This document shows positions 1 through 6,411 of a stretch of 8,724 nt of DNA, piece after piece. This stretch comes from Bacteroidota bacterium (GTDB taxonomy: Bacteria > Bacteroidota > Bacteroidia > Bacteroidales > VadinHA17). Position 1 is the first letter of the stretch. Each line of letters begins with the position of its first letter. Below the pieces are notes generated by a model. The model saw nothing but the letters and a program-made list of their open reading frames with translations, was not told the origin of the DNA and did no database searches. The DNA lies in assembly GCA_021816545.1 (NCBI GenBank), contig JAKAXP010000091.1, positions 1-8,724 of the forward strand. Direction: 5' to 3'. The position numbers and the translations under genes are program-made.

Positions 1-1078
1 TCTGAGTAAGTGCATCTCTCTCCGCCGGCATTCCGGCCTCATCAATGAATTTGTCAGGCGGGATGCCTGGAAGGGAATTTTCCCCGGCCTCACCATTGAA
101 TTTGTCAGGCATTCTTCCGGGAATGGAAACTTTTCCCGCAGCAGTATAAACCTGCGGCCAGTACCTTTCACCGGCTTTTCTCTGTTCCAGGGGCGTTACC
201 GGGTTCTTAACCCTTCCTGATTCCCCGGCCACAGCACGGATGATTGCACGGGCAACCGGTATCTCGTCCTCCGGCGGCTCAGACAGTGAAACCCTTATAG
301 TGTCTCCTATCCCTTCTGCAAGCAGCGTCCCGGTACCGGCAGCTGAAATGATCCTTCCGTCCTCACCCTCACCGGCTTCGGTTATCCCGAGGTGAACGGG
401 GTAAAACATCCCCTCCTCAGCCATCATCTTCACCAGCAATCGGTTGGCGATGACCATCGTGAGGGTGTCTGACGATTTCATGGAGACAACTATGCGGTTG
501 AACCCTTCCCCCCTGAATATCTTCAGGAACTCTATGGCTGAGACCGCCATCCCCTCAGGGGTGTTGCCGTAGCGGGTCATGATCCGGTCAGAGAGTGAGC
601 CGTGGTTCACCCCGATTCGTACGGCGGTTCCATATTCAGTGCAGATCCTGATCAGTGGCAGCAGCCTCTCCCTGGTTCGTTCCAGCTCGGCCATCCACTC
701 ACTGTCAGTCAGTTCCTGCCTGATGAATGAGGCACGCTTGTCGGCATAGTTCCCCGGGTTGATGCGCACCTTCTCAACAATCCGTGCAGCCACCTCGGCC
801 GCGGCCGGATTGAAATGAATATCAGCGCAGACAGGTGTATCAAACCCGGCATGTCGCAGTTCCCTTTTTATGTGCAACAGGTTTTCCGCTTCGCGCACTC
901 CCTGGGCAGTAAGCCTCACCAGCTCTCCGCCTGCTTCAATGATACGGATGCACTGACTTACGCTTGCGGCTGTATCAAGCGTATCGGTGTTTGTCATACT
1001 TTGCACACGCACGGGGAGGTCACCACCCAGTGCAAGGCTTCCTATCTGGATTATATCTGATTTGTACCCGGAGATCAT
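1..1078 (-). CDS. ispG: 4-hydroxy-3-methylbut-2-enyl diphosphate synthase IspG (GcpE), 3' end missing
   Basis: IspG is a cytosolic [4Fe-4S] enzyme of the MEP isoprenoid pathway that reductively converts 2-C-methyl-D-erythritol 2,4-cyclodiphosphate to HMBPP. The reading frame is open from the ATG at 1078 to the left edge (359 codons). It shows the TIM-barrel motifs of the family: PVRVQSMTNTDT (residues 22-33), the ADIHFNP strand (85-91), KVRINPGNY (103-111), GVNHGSLSDR (156-165), and further on ITEAGEGEDGR and EGIGDTIRVSLSEPP. These match my recollection of long-form Bacteroidales IspG (about 600 residues), in which an extra domain separates the barrel from the cluster-binding domain. The cluster cysteines lie beyond the window. 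Residues 324-332 and 341-349 are an in-frame repeat (PDKFNGEAG / PDKFIDEAG) in the linker after the barrel. No clear Shine-Dalgarno; the start context is CCTAAAATG. Only a poor -7-like box (AACCTTTG, 1114-1121) is seen upstream, so read-through from cysS is possible. Confidence 0.95.
   Translation of the reverse strand, partial: MISGYKSDIIQIGSLALGGDLPVRVQSMTNTDTLDTAASVSQCIRIIEAGGELVRLTAQGVREAENLLHIKRELRHAGFDTPVCADIHFNPAAAEVAARIVEKVRINPGNYADKRASFIRQELTDSEWMAELERTRERLLPLIRICTEYGTAVRIGVNHGSLSDRIMTRYGNTPEGMAVSAIEFLKIFRGEGFNRIVVSMKSSDTLTMVIANRLLVKMMAEEGMFYPVHLGITEAGEGEDGRIISAAGTGTLLAEGIGDTIRVSLSEPPEDEIPVARAIIRAVAGESGRVKNPVTPLEQRKAGERYWPQVYTAAGKVSIPGRMPDKFNGEAGENSLPGIPPDKFIDEAGMPAERDALTQ
33..110 (-). 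repeat. In-frame 51-bp tandem duplication inside ispG
   Basis: A 27-bp segment occurs at 33-59 and again at 84-110, differing at 2 of 27 positions, with a 51-bp (17-codon) period. It encodes PDKFNGEAG and PDKFIDEAG separated by a short proline- and glycine-containing spacer. It sits in the linker between the TIM barrel and the expected insertion domain, so it adds linker length and should leave the barrel core intact. Confidence 0.85.
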
Positions 1079-1081
1079 TTT

Positions 1082-1126
1082 AGGTTAATATCGCATAAAC
1101 AATCTGTTGCCCTCAAAGGTTAATAT
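1082..1126 (-). repeat. 10-bp direct repeat upstream of ispG
   Basis: On the minus strand ATATTAACCT occurs twice, at 1117-1126 and 1082-1091, 35 bp apart. The proximal copy ends 4 bp before the ispG ATG. The distal copy overlaps a weak -7-like sequence (AACCTTTG). A repeat at this spacing could be a regulator site or chance in an AT-rich spacer; no function can be assigned. Confidence 0.4.
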
Positions 1127-1138
1127 ACTTTTTCTCCG

Positions 1139-1176
1139 GCGGAAGCACCTTGACATCCAAGATGTATTCCTTCCGC
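1139..1176 (-). other. Two-part inverted repeat in the cysS-ispG spacer
   Basis: GCGGAAG (1139-1145) pairs with CTTCCGC (1170-1176). Inside it ACATC (1153-1157) pairs with GATGT (1161-1165) around a 3-nt loop. The RNA could form a 7-bp lower stem and a 5-bp upper stem split by an asymmetric internal loop. It lies 51-88 bp beyond the cysS stop and 60 or more bp before the ispG start. Neither side has a U-run, so it is not a standard intrinsic terminator; it may be a processing or leader structure. Confidence 0.45.
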
Positions 1177-1226
1177 AGTAAAGGTCCACCTCCTGCGGGT
1201 TCAGCGCTCTTCTCCTGCCGGAGCAC

Positions 1227-2696
1227 TCACGCCGTTATCTCCCAGTCGTACCCGTCCTTCCGGTCTTTGACTGTTATTCCCAGCTCACTCAGCCTGTCGC
1301 GGATGCGGTCTGAAACGCTCCACTCCTTCTTCGCCTTCGCCTCCTGCCGCAGGTCAAGCAGCAATTTCAGGACGCCCTCGAGCCTGTCGCTCCCGGCTGA
1401 CTCTTCGGCCTTCAGGCCAAAAATATCATGTATGAAAACCCTGAACAGCTCCTTCAGTGAATCCAGGTCGGCACCATTCAGTTTTTCCTTCCCGTCATTA
1501 ACGAGGTTGATTATCCTGACTGCGTCGAAGAGATGGGCTATCGCCACCGGAGTGTTCAGGTCATCGCCCATCGCCTCGTGGCACTTCGCGGCGATGCCGC
1601 TGATATCAACAGTGGAGCTGTCAGAGGGCGTCAGTGATGCAAGTGTTTTTTCAGCGTTCATCAGTTTCTGCAGCCCGAGTGATGCCGCCAGCAGCGCCTC
1701 ATTGCTGAAGTCGAGGGTGCTGCGGTATTGCGCCTGAAGCATGAAGAAACGGATTGTCATGGGCGAGTAGGCCCTGGCCAGCATCTTATGCGAGCCGCTG
1801 AACATCTCCTCAAGAGTGATGAAGTTGCCGAGCGAGCGAGCCATCTTCTGCCCGTTGATTGTGACCATGTTGTTGTGCACCCAGTAGCGTACCGGCGCGT
1901 GCCCCTGTACAGCTGTGCTCTGAGCTATCTCGCACTCATGGTGCGGAAAGATCAGGTCCATGCCGCCGCCGTGAATATCAAAGGTATCTCCTAAATATTT
2001 CGTGCTCATCACCGAGCATTCGAGGTGCCAGCCGGGAAAGCCTTCACTCCACTTTGAGGGCCATCTCATTATGTGTCCAGGTGATGCTTTCTTCCAGAGG
2101 GCGAAGTCGAACTGCCCCCGTTTCTCATCCTGCCCTTCCAGAGCGCGGCTGTTGGCCCGCATGTCATCAAGGATCCTGCCGGAGAGCGTACCGTACCTAT
2201 GTGCGGCATCGTACTTCTCAACGTCAAAATAAACCGAGCCGTTCACCTCGTAGGCATAGCCTCCTTCGATGAGTTTCTCAACCATCTGCTGTTGCTCAAT
2301 TATATGACCCGTGGCGCGTGGTTCTATTGAGGGATTAAGCGTATTCAGCTTTTCCATTGCGGTGTGGAAGCTGTTCATGTATTTCTGCACCACCTCCATC
2401 GGCTCAAGGTGCTCCTGCCTGGCACGGCGGCTTATCTTGTCCTCCCCGGTGTCGTCGGTTTCATTCTCAAGATGCCCCACGTCCGTTATGTTGCGCACAT
2501 AGCGGACACGGTAACCCAGGTGCATCAGGTACCTGTACAACACATCGAAGGTCACTGCCGGGCGGGCATGACCGAGATGGGCCTCACTGTATACTGTGGG
2601 TCCGCAGACATACATCCCGACAAACGGTGGTGCCAGCGGCTCAAAAAGCTCTTTCCTGCGTGTGAGTGTGTTGTATAGGTAGAGTGCACTATTCAT
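1227..2696 (-). CDS. cysS: Cysteinyl-tRNA synthetase
   Basis: This class I aminoacyl-tRNA synthetase joins cysteine to tRNA-Cys in the cytosol using ATP. The 489-residue protein is complete (E. coli enzyme: 461). The Rossmann catalytic domain has the HIGH motif as HLGHA (40-44) and the KMSKS loop as KMARS (284-288). By alignment from memory to E. coli CysS, the zinc ligands that select cysteine are C31 (in CGPTVY), C227 (in HLECS), H252 and E256 (in PHHECEIAQ); all four are present. The C-terminal helical tRNA-binding region ends in the characteristic ELGITVKDRKDGYDWE. The ATG at 2696 is chosen because CysS proteins start just before this N-terminal strand and because an exact TAnnTTTG box lies about 18 bp upstream. 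The stop at 1227 is 148 bp before ispG on the same strand. No truncation or missing catalytic residue is seen. Confidence 0.98.
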   Translation of the reverse strand: MNSALYLYNTLTRRKELFEPLAPPFVGMYVCGPTVYSEAHLGHARPAVTFDVLYRYLMHLGYRVRYVRNITDVGHLENETDDTGEDKISRRARQEHLEPMEVVQKYMNSFHTAMEKLNTLNPSIEPRATGHIIEQQQMVEKLIEGGYAYEVNGSVYFDVEKYDAAHRYGTLSGRILDDMRANSRALEGQDEKRGQFDFALWKKASPGHIMRWPSKWSEGFPGWHLECSVMSTKYLGDTFDIHGGGMDLIFPHHECEIAQSTAVQGHAPVRYWVHNNMVTINGQKMARSLGNFITLEEMFSGSHKMLARAYSPMTIRFFMLQAQYRSTLDFSNEALLAASLGLQKLMNAEKTLASLTPSDSSTVDISGIAAKCHEAMGDDLNTPVAIAHLFDAVRIINLVNDGKEKLNGADLDSLKELFRVFIHDIFGLKAEESAGSDRLEGVLKLLLDLRQEAKAKKEWSVSDRIRDRLSELGITVKDRKDGYDWEITA

Positions 2697-2982
2697 CTCT
2701 TGTGGTGTTTGTGCAAAAGTAATGCTTTTGCGGCAACAGACCGGAAAAGGCCTTCATAAAACTGCCCTTGTCACCCGGGAACACATGACGGGTTGAGGGC
2801 AGTGAAAAACCGGGAGCCGGGCCGGGAGACTCTTCCGTGAGCACGTGAACCGGGAATAAACTGCCCCGGCCGAGGAGTACCTCCATGAGCATTGGAGCCG
2901 GGAATAAACTGCCCCGGGCCAGTGGAACCCGGGGCAGAGCTGCAGCGGAAGGAGCTGCAGCATTCGCAAAAGCACGGTTCAT
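2689..2982 (-). CDS. Doubtful 97-codon ORF spanning the repeat block upstream of cysS
   Basis: An open frame runs from the ATG at 2982 and overlaps the first 8 bp of cysS. The predicted peptide has no family that I recognise. Its middle is a 16-residue tandem repeat (each unit begins RGSLFP) that directly mirrors the 48-bp DNA repeat, and it is rich in Pro, Gly, Ala and Leu. Against it being a gene: it contains the cysS promoter, its composition is low-complexity and GC-rich, and no promoter or signal peptide is evident. In favour: the repeat period is a multiple of three and the frame stays open throughout. I think a non-coding repeat block is more likely. Confidence 0.17.
   Translation of the reverse strand: MNRAFANAAAPSAAALPRVPLARGSLFPAPMLMEVLLGRGSLFPVHVLTEESPGPAPGFSLPSTRHVFPGDKGSFMKAFSGLLPQKHYFCTNTTRDE
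2714..2721 (-). promoter_or_regulatory. cysS promoter, Bacteroidota -7 box
   Basis: The minus strand reads TACTTTTG, an exact fit to the Bacteroidota -7 consensus TAnnTTTG, 17 bp before the cysS ATG. It predicts a short leader of about 10 nt. The -33 element is poor: no TTG lies at the usual 17-23 bp distance, only a T-run about 24-27 bp upstream. The box lies inside the inverted repeat GCAAAAG-N5-CTTTTGC (2713-2731), which may be an operator or simply reflect the box sequence. Confidence 0.6.
2838..2935. repeat. 48-bp tandem repeat with hairpin-forming GC-rich units
   Basis: The 20-bp core CCGGGAATAAACTGCCCCGG is identical at 2850-2869 and 2898-2917, exactly 48 bp apart; TGAGCA also recurs 12 bp before each core (2838 and 2886). 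Each core is itself an inverted repeat (CCGGG/CCCGG around 10 nt). Just beyond the second core, GCCCCGGG (2911-2918) pairs perfectly with CCCGGGGC (2928-2935). A 10-bp direct repeat GAGCTGCAGC follows at 2937-2946 and 2952-2961, and a decayed related piece lies near 2797-2815. The set resembles an intergenic repeat element or a slippage-expanded block upstream of cysS. Confidence 0.8.
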
Positions 2983-3204
2983 GCAGCGAGACCGCGCATA
3001 TGAAGCGCCCTTTGCCCGTTAAACGTTATAAAGCCACTCTTGCAGACATATAGCTTCCATTACAGTCACCTTTTAATGCACTATCTAAAAAGCCCAACTA
3101 AGACATTGACTAAAATGAAAAATTTGACTGATATAAAATTAAGCAAATTTCTCATTAGCATCCAAGAAAAATTGAAATATTTTAGTGAAATATCCGAATT
3201 TGTG
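2983..3204. other. AT-rich intergenic island
   Basis: Together with the repeat block this forms about 500 bp between cysS and the nucleotidyltransferase gene. From about 3030 the composition falls sharply: 23 of the 100 bases at 3101-3200 are G or C, against roughly 55% in the neighbouring genes. It is downstream of the minus-strand nucleotidyltransferase gene and upstream of cysS. I found no exact TAnnTTTG box on the strands I scanned. It holds a possible terminator and a speculative small ORF, listed separately. No tRNA or known riboswitch pattern was recognised. Confidence 0.6.
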
Positions 3205-3240
3205 TCAATTTTCCCGGCCTGTTGCCCTGATAAGGCCTAA
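3115..3240 (+). CDS. Speculative 41-codon small ORF, Cys-Cys C-terminus
   Basis: A plus-strand ORF starting at the ATG at 3115, in an A-rich context (CTAAAATG) typical of Bacteroidota starts, would encode a 41-residue peptide. It begins MKNLTDIKLSKF, continues as a Lys/Glu-rich amphipathic stretch and ends FPACCPDKA. The same frame is open back to an ATG at 3040, but the later start gives a more peptide-like product. This leader-then-cysteines plan resembles ribosomal peptide precursors, and the nearest genes are an ABC exporter and a nucleotidyltransferase. Against it: it is on the opposite strand and converges on the nucleotidyltransferase gene with a 36-bp overlap, which is where the Cys-Cys codons lie; no promoter is clear; and ORFs of this size arise by chance. 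Function unknown. Confidence 0.2.
   Translation: MKNLTDIKLSKFLISIQEKLKYFSEISEFVSIFPACCPDKA
3165..3193 (-). terminator. Weak candidate terminator of the exporter-nucleotidyltransferase operon
   Basis: Twelve bp after the stop codon the minus strand has ATATTT, a 5-nt loop and AAATAT (3177-3193), followed by TTCAATTTTTC. The position and T-run suit an intrinsic terminator, but the 6-bp stem is entirely A/T and would be unstable, so it may be chance in an AT-rich region. Confidence 0.3.
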
Positions 3241-4422
3241 AATCCATAACAGTTTACCCAGCCGGTGAGGGTAATGCAGTATCGCCGTCAGAGCAGAACG
3301 GCAACCGTATCTCTTTTTTATGAATCCTACTGAAGGAAAAACATCTCCCAGGATGAAGATCATTTTTTTTCGGTTGCTTCCAAGCACCCTGAGATTTCTT
3401 CTGAACATCTCCCGCTGGCTGACTGGTTCAACAGACCCTGGATGAGCCAGGTCATCAAGGAAACGGCCTGCCTTTGCCAGCTCCTCATCTTCCCGTGCCC
3501 TCATTGCCTCAGGTATGGTTACACCCCATACCTGTTCCATCACCGTAAGGACAATCCTTGCCTCAGCCGGAATGCCAGCCTTCTCTGCTGCGGCAGGAAG
3601 ACCGGGAACCAGGATGCTTCCGCCATATCTCTGGAGCAGGAGATAGATATCAGTCCATAGGCGCAGCTGAAACTCCCCCTTTATCTCATGCTTGTAGATG
3701 TGGCTTACAAGGGCCAGGAATGATGTCAGGGGTGGCAGCACGCGAAAAAACCTGTCACCGCTCACGATCATTTCCGATTCCTCAATTGCCCTGACAACCA
3801 TCTCCTCGCCCTCCGGGCCGAAAAGCCTGTAGTGCAGGTCTACGGAAATGCCTCCCCGGTGCAGCTCGGGAAGATGATTGCCCAGGTCGAGGATAATATG
3901 CCTGTACAGCGGCGACTTGAGGGGCATGGACCGGAATCCTTCCCTGACAAGGATATCCCTGGCCCTCAGGGCATCCGAAGGAGCAACCAGGAGGTCTGCA
4001 TCGCTCATCTGCCGAAGACCCCTCGAGCCGTAGACGGTATGTTCAAGGGCGAGCCCCTTTAGCAGCACCACTTTTATCCCTTCCTGCTCCAGCAGGGATG
4101 TTACGCCTGCCGCCGTCTCAGTGATCCATGATACCCTTGCGATGGATTTGAACCGCAGTCCCTCCAGCAGCAGCTTTTCGGTCTCCGGTACACTGCCGGC
4201 AAGCCCGAGGTCTGTTATGTTCTGCCATACAAGTGCGGCCACGCCATGCCTGACAGCCAGGCCGGTAAAGAGTTTCCACGCCGGGAACGAACGTATATCC
4301 TCATTTGCCTGCTCCTTCTGTGCCGGAGTAAAATCAGTCCTGCTGAGGAGAAGCAGCAAGCTTACCGCCTGGCGGAGTCCGTCGCTGCTTTCAGCCGGCA
4401 AATTATTCTCTGTCAGCGTCAT
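3205..4422 (-). CDS. NTP_transf_5-type nucleotidyltransferase-fold protein
   Basis: This 405-residue protein has no signal peptide and looks cytosolic. Residues 115-147 carry the pattern I associate with the uncharacterised nucleotidyltransferase family NTP_transf_5: GIKVVLLKGLALEHTVYG, then R137, and the acidic pair D141/D143 in SDADLLV. A third candidate acid, D195, lies in VDLHYR. These three would bind the catalytic metals as in the wider nucleotidyltransferase superfamily. The N-terminal 100 residues and the C-terminal half are mainly helical and not recognised. The ATG at 4422 overlaps the exporter stop as ATGA, implying translational coupling. Family members occur in some lasso peptide and other peptide natural-product loci; one (PsmN) is reported to act with a kinase on a lasso peptide. 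No kinase, cyclase or leader peptidase is seen here, so the substrate is unknown and the peptide link is inference. Confidence 0.85.
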   Translation of the reverse strand: MTLTENNLPAESSDGLRQAVSLLLLLSRTDFTPAQKEQANEDIRSFPAWKLFTGLAVRHGVAALVWQNITDLGLAGSVPETEKLLLEGLRFKSIARVSWITETAAGVTSLLEQEGIKVVLLKGLALEHTVYGSRGLRQMSDADLLVAPSDALRARDILVREGFRSMPLKSPLYRHIILDLGNHLPELHRGGISVDLHYRLFGPEGEEMVVRAIEESEMIVSGDRFFRVLPPLTSFLALVSHIYKHEIKGEFQLRLWTDIYLLLQRYGGSILVPGLPAAAEKAGIPAEARIVLTVMEQVWGVTIPEAMRAREDEELAKAGRFLDDLAHPGSVEPVSQREMFRRNLRVLGSNRKKMIFILGDVFPSVGFIKKRYGCRSALTAILHYPHRLGKLLWILGLIRATGREN

Positions 4423-6395
4423 CTGTACATCGATTTCTGCCGGGTAAACATGGTATAGTACCTTGCACCTGCTGCCATCAGTTCCTCGTGGGTGCCTTCC
4501 TCGGCAATCCTGCCTCCGTCGAGAACTATTATACGGTCAGCATCACGTACGTTTGAGAGCCTGTGGCTTATGAAGATGCATGTCCTTCCTTGAGTTATCC
4601 GCGAGAGATCAGAGAAGATCTCAAATTCAGAGTCGGCGTCAAGTGATGATGAAGGTTCATCGAGGATCAGCACCGGAGATTTCCTGTAGATTGCCCTTGC
4701 GATTGCAATCTTCTGCCATTCACCCCAGCTGAGTTCCCGTCCTCCTTCGGTGTGGTGGCCCAGCATCGTATCATAGGCGTGAGGAAGGGTTTCGAGAAGC
4801 TCAGATATACCGGCTGCATAGGCAGCCCTTCGTACTTCCAGGGTGTTCTCCTTTTCAGGAAATTCCTTTCCCGGCTGCTGACTGCCGTCCCGATCCGCCA
4901 GCCGGCGAATGCGGGATTGGAAGTGCCGGCTGCCGTTTGTTGACTGCAGAGCATCTCCCAGTGTGATATTTTCCCCTGCGGTCAGGTAGTAAAGCATGAA
5001 ATTCTGGAAGACAACCGAAAACAGCCCGCGGTAAGAGTCCGGATCAACTGATGCGGCATCGGCACCGTTAACCGTAATGCGCCCGGCATCAGGGTCATAG
5101 AGCCGACAGAGAAGCTTGACAAGTGTCGTCTTGCCGGAGCCGTTGGGCCCGACTATTGCTACCTTTTCTCCTCTTTTTATTTTCAGGGTCACGTCCTGCA
5201 GAGCCGGCCGTACGGCACCGGGATAGGTGAATGACAGGTTTTCTGCGGCAATCTCAATGAATGAATCGGGATCCGGAACACGTTCATTACCTGACATATC
5301 AGGTTTCAGGTCGAGGAATCCGAACAGATCCTGCAGGAAGAGCCTGTTCTCCGCGAGGCCTGAATAGCCGGTTACGCTATCGCGCAGATAAAGCAATGCC
5401 TGGCGGAATGCAACCAGGTACATGGCAAGCTCACCGGCAGTGATTGAAGAGTCGAGGTAGCGTGCCGTGGCATAGACCAGAACGCCTGCAAAGGCGGCCA
5501 CCTTTAACAGTGACGCAATGCTCTCCGGGAGTAAATTCTTCCTGACCGTTTCAAGCTCCGGCTCCTTTGAGGCCTTGAAATGTTTCCTGAACAGCCTGTC
5601 GAAGTAACCGCCAAGGCCAAAGAGTTTCACCTCCCGTGCTGGTTTCTCCCCGGTGAGCAGCCAGCTGAAGTATGATGCCTGCCGCGAATCTGCAGTCACC
5701 TTCTGCCTTACCTCATAAAACCTGGCTGAGTTTCTCCTCCTGACAAGCAGGACAGGAATGAAAACCGCAACCAGGATCAGCAAAGGGATGACCCCGAAAT
5801 CCCTCAGCACCCAGGCCATTGCAACGAAGGAGATCACTCCCCGAAGCAGGAGGACAAAGTCTGAGATGATCGCAGCGGGTCTCCATGAAATGTCTCTCGC
5901 AGCCCGCTCCAGCCTGTCATGGAAGAGCGGATCCTCGAAGTACTTGAGTCCCAGCTTCCCGGCATGAGAATGAATCAGTGATGATATATGCCCCTCAAGG
6001 AGGTACGAATGCTTCCTTGAGATATATGTTCCGGCATAGGATAGCAGGTCATCGGCCAGGAGAGCCAGGGCCATTGCAGCTATTAGCCACAGAAGTGACA
6101 CCGGAATCGAAGCGCCACGGGGAAGGAGCCCATCGATAATGTTCCCCGTTTCACCGACCTGTACTATTTCACCCTGGTCTGCTACTCCGGTTGCTAGTTC
6201 CGTTCCGGCGTGGGGTCGCGCTCCGGCGCCTGCCGGTAAGGTGACCTGGTCAACGAAATATCTCACGAGCAAAACTGCCACCAATGGCAGCAATGCCCTT
6301 AAGACCAGAATAATAATGCTCACCGCGGTCTCCTTTGCAGAGCTGTCTGCAAGGAGGCCGAGGGAACGGCTGAATATATTCTGCTTTGGCTGCAT
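4419..6395 (-). CDS. ABC exporter half-transporter, fused membrane and ATPase domains
   Basis: This 658-residue inner-membrane type IV (MsbA-like) half-transporter probably works as a homodimer. Hydrophobic segments lie near residues 24-48, 97-123, 176-197, 202-219, 297-313 and 321-337, consistent with six helices. The ATPase domain has Walker A GPNGSGKTT (416-424), Q-loop Q464, signature LSWGE (565-569) followed by WQKIAIARA, Walker B VLILDE (585-590) with E590, a D-loop at SSLD, and switch H611, so it should be active. There is no N-terminal C39 peptidase domain. Two regions are longer than usual: the first extracytoplasmic loop (about 51-95, rich in Gly and Ala) and a roughly 30-residue insert at 482-516 before the helical subdomain. 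The WQKIA signature type is common in exporters of peptide clusters and also elsewhere, so the cargo is unknown. A TATCTTTG box precedes it, and the nucleotidyltransferase gene overlaps its stop by 4 bp. Confidence 0.95.
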   Translation of the reverse strand: MQPKQNIFSRSLGLLADSSAKETAVSIIILVLRALLPLVAVLLVRYFVDQVTLPAGAGARPHAGTELATGVADQGEIVQVGETGNIIDGLLPRGASIPVSLLWLIAAMALALLADDLLSYAGTYISRKHSYLLEGHISSLIHSHAGKLGLKYFEDPLFHDRLERAARDISWRPAAIISDFVLLLRGVISFVAMAWVLRDFGVIPLLILVAVFIPVLLVRRRNSARFYEVRQKVTADSRQASYFSWLLTGEKPAREVKLFGLGGYFDRLFRKHFKASKEPELETVRKNLLPESIASLLKVAAFAGVLVYATARYLDSSITAGELAMYLVAFRQALLYLRDSVTGYSGLAENRLFLQDLFGFLDLKPDMSGNERVPDPDSFIEIAAENLSFTYPGAVRPALQDVTLKIKRGEKVAIVGPNGSGKTTLVKLLCRLYDPDAGRITVNGADAASVDPDSYRGLFSVVFQNFMLYYLTAGENITLGDALQSTNGSRHFQSRIRRLADRDGSQQPGKEFPEKENTLEVRRAAYAAGISELLETLPHAYDTMLGHHTEGGRELSWGEWQKIAIARAIYRKSPVLILDEPSSSLDADSEFEIFSDLSRITQGRTCIFISHRLSNVRDADRIIVLDGGRIAEEGTHEELMAAGARYYTMFTRQKSMYR

Positions 6396-6411
6396 TCAGG
6401 TGAGATATTAA

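Noticed and set aside
1150..1737. 195-codon plus-strand ORF antisense to cysS
   Set aside because: Serine/phenylalanine-rich product typical of antisense translation of a GC-rich gene; cysS is certain on the other strand and there is no promoter or recognised domain.
2311..2678. Overlapping plus-strand ORFs of 63-104 codons opposite cysS
   Set aside because: Several frames are open together over the same conserved cysS segment, as expected from antisense composition rather than coding.
2838..2961. CRISPR array
   Set aside because: Only two copies, the spacing is one tandem unit with similar intervening sequence, and no cas genes are present.
2697..2982. T-box or other tRNA-sensing leader for cysS
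   Set aside because: No T-box sequence or terminator/antiterminator pair is seen, the predicted leader is only about 10 nt, and T-boxes are not expected in Bacteroidota.
3205..6395. Complete lasso peptide or other RiPP cluster
   Set aside because: No asparagine-synthetase-like cyclase, transglutaminase-like peptidase, PqqD-like protein or kinase flanks the pair; only a partial resemblance is reported.
4419..6395. Degenerate, inactive ABC signature (LSWGE instead of LSGGQ)
   Set aside because: LSxGE followed by WQKIA is a known functional variant, and Walker A, Walker B with its glutamate, the Q-loop and the switch histidine are all intact.
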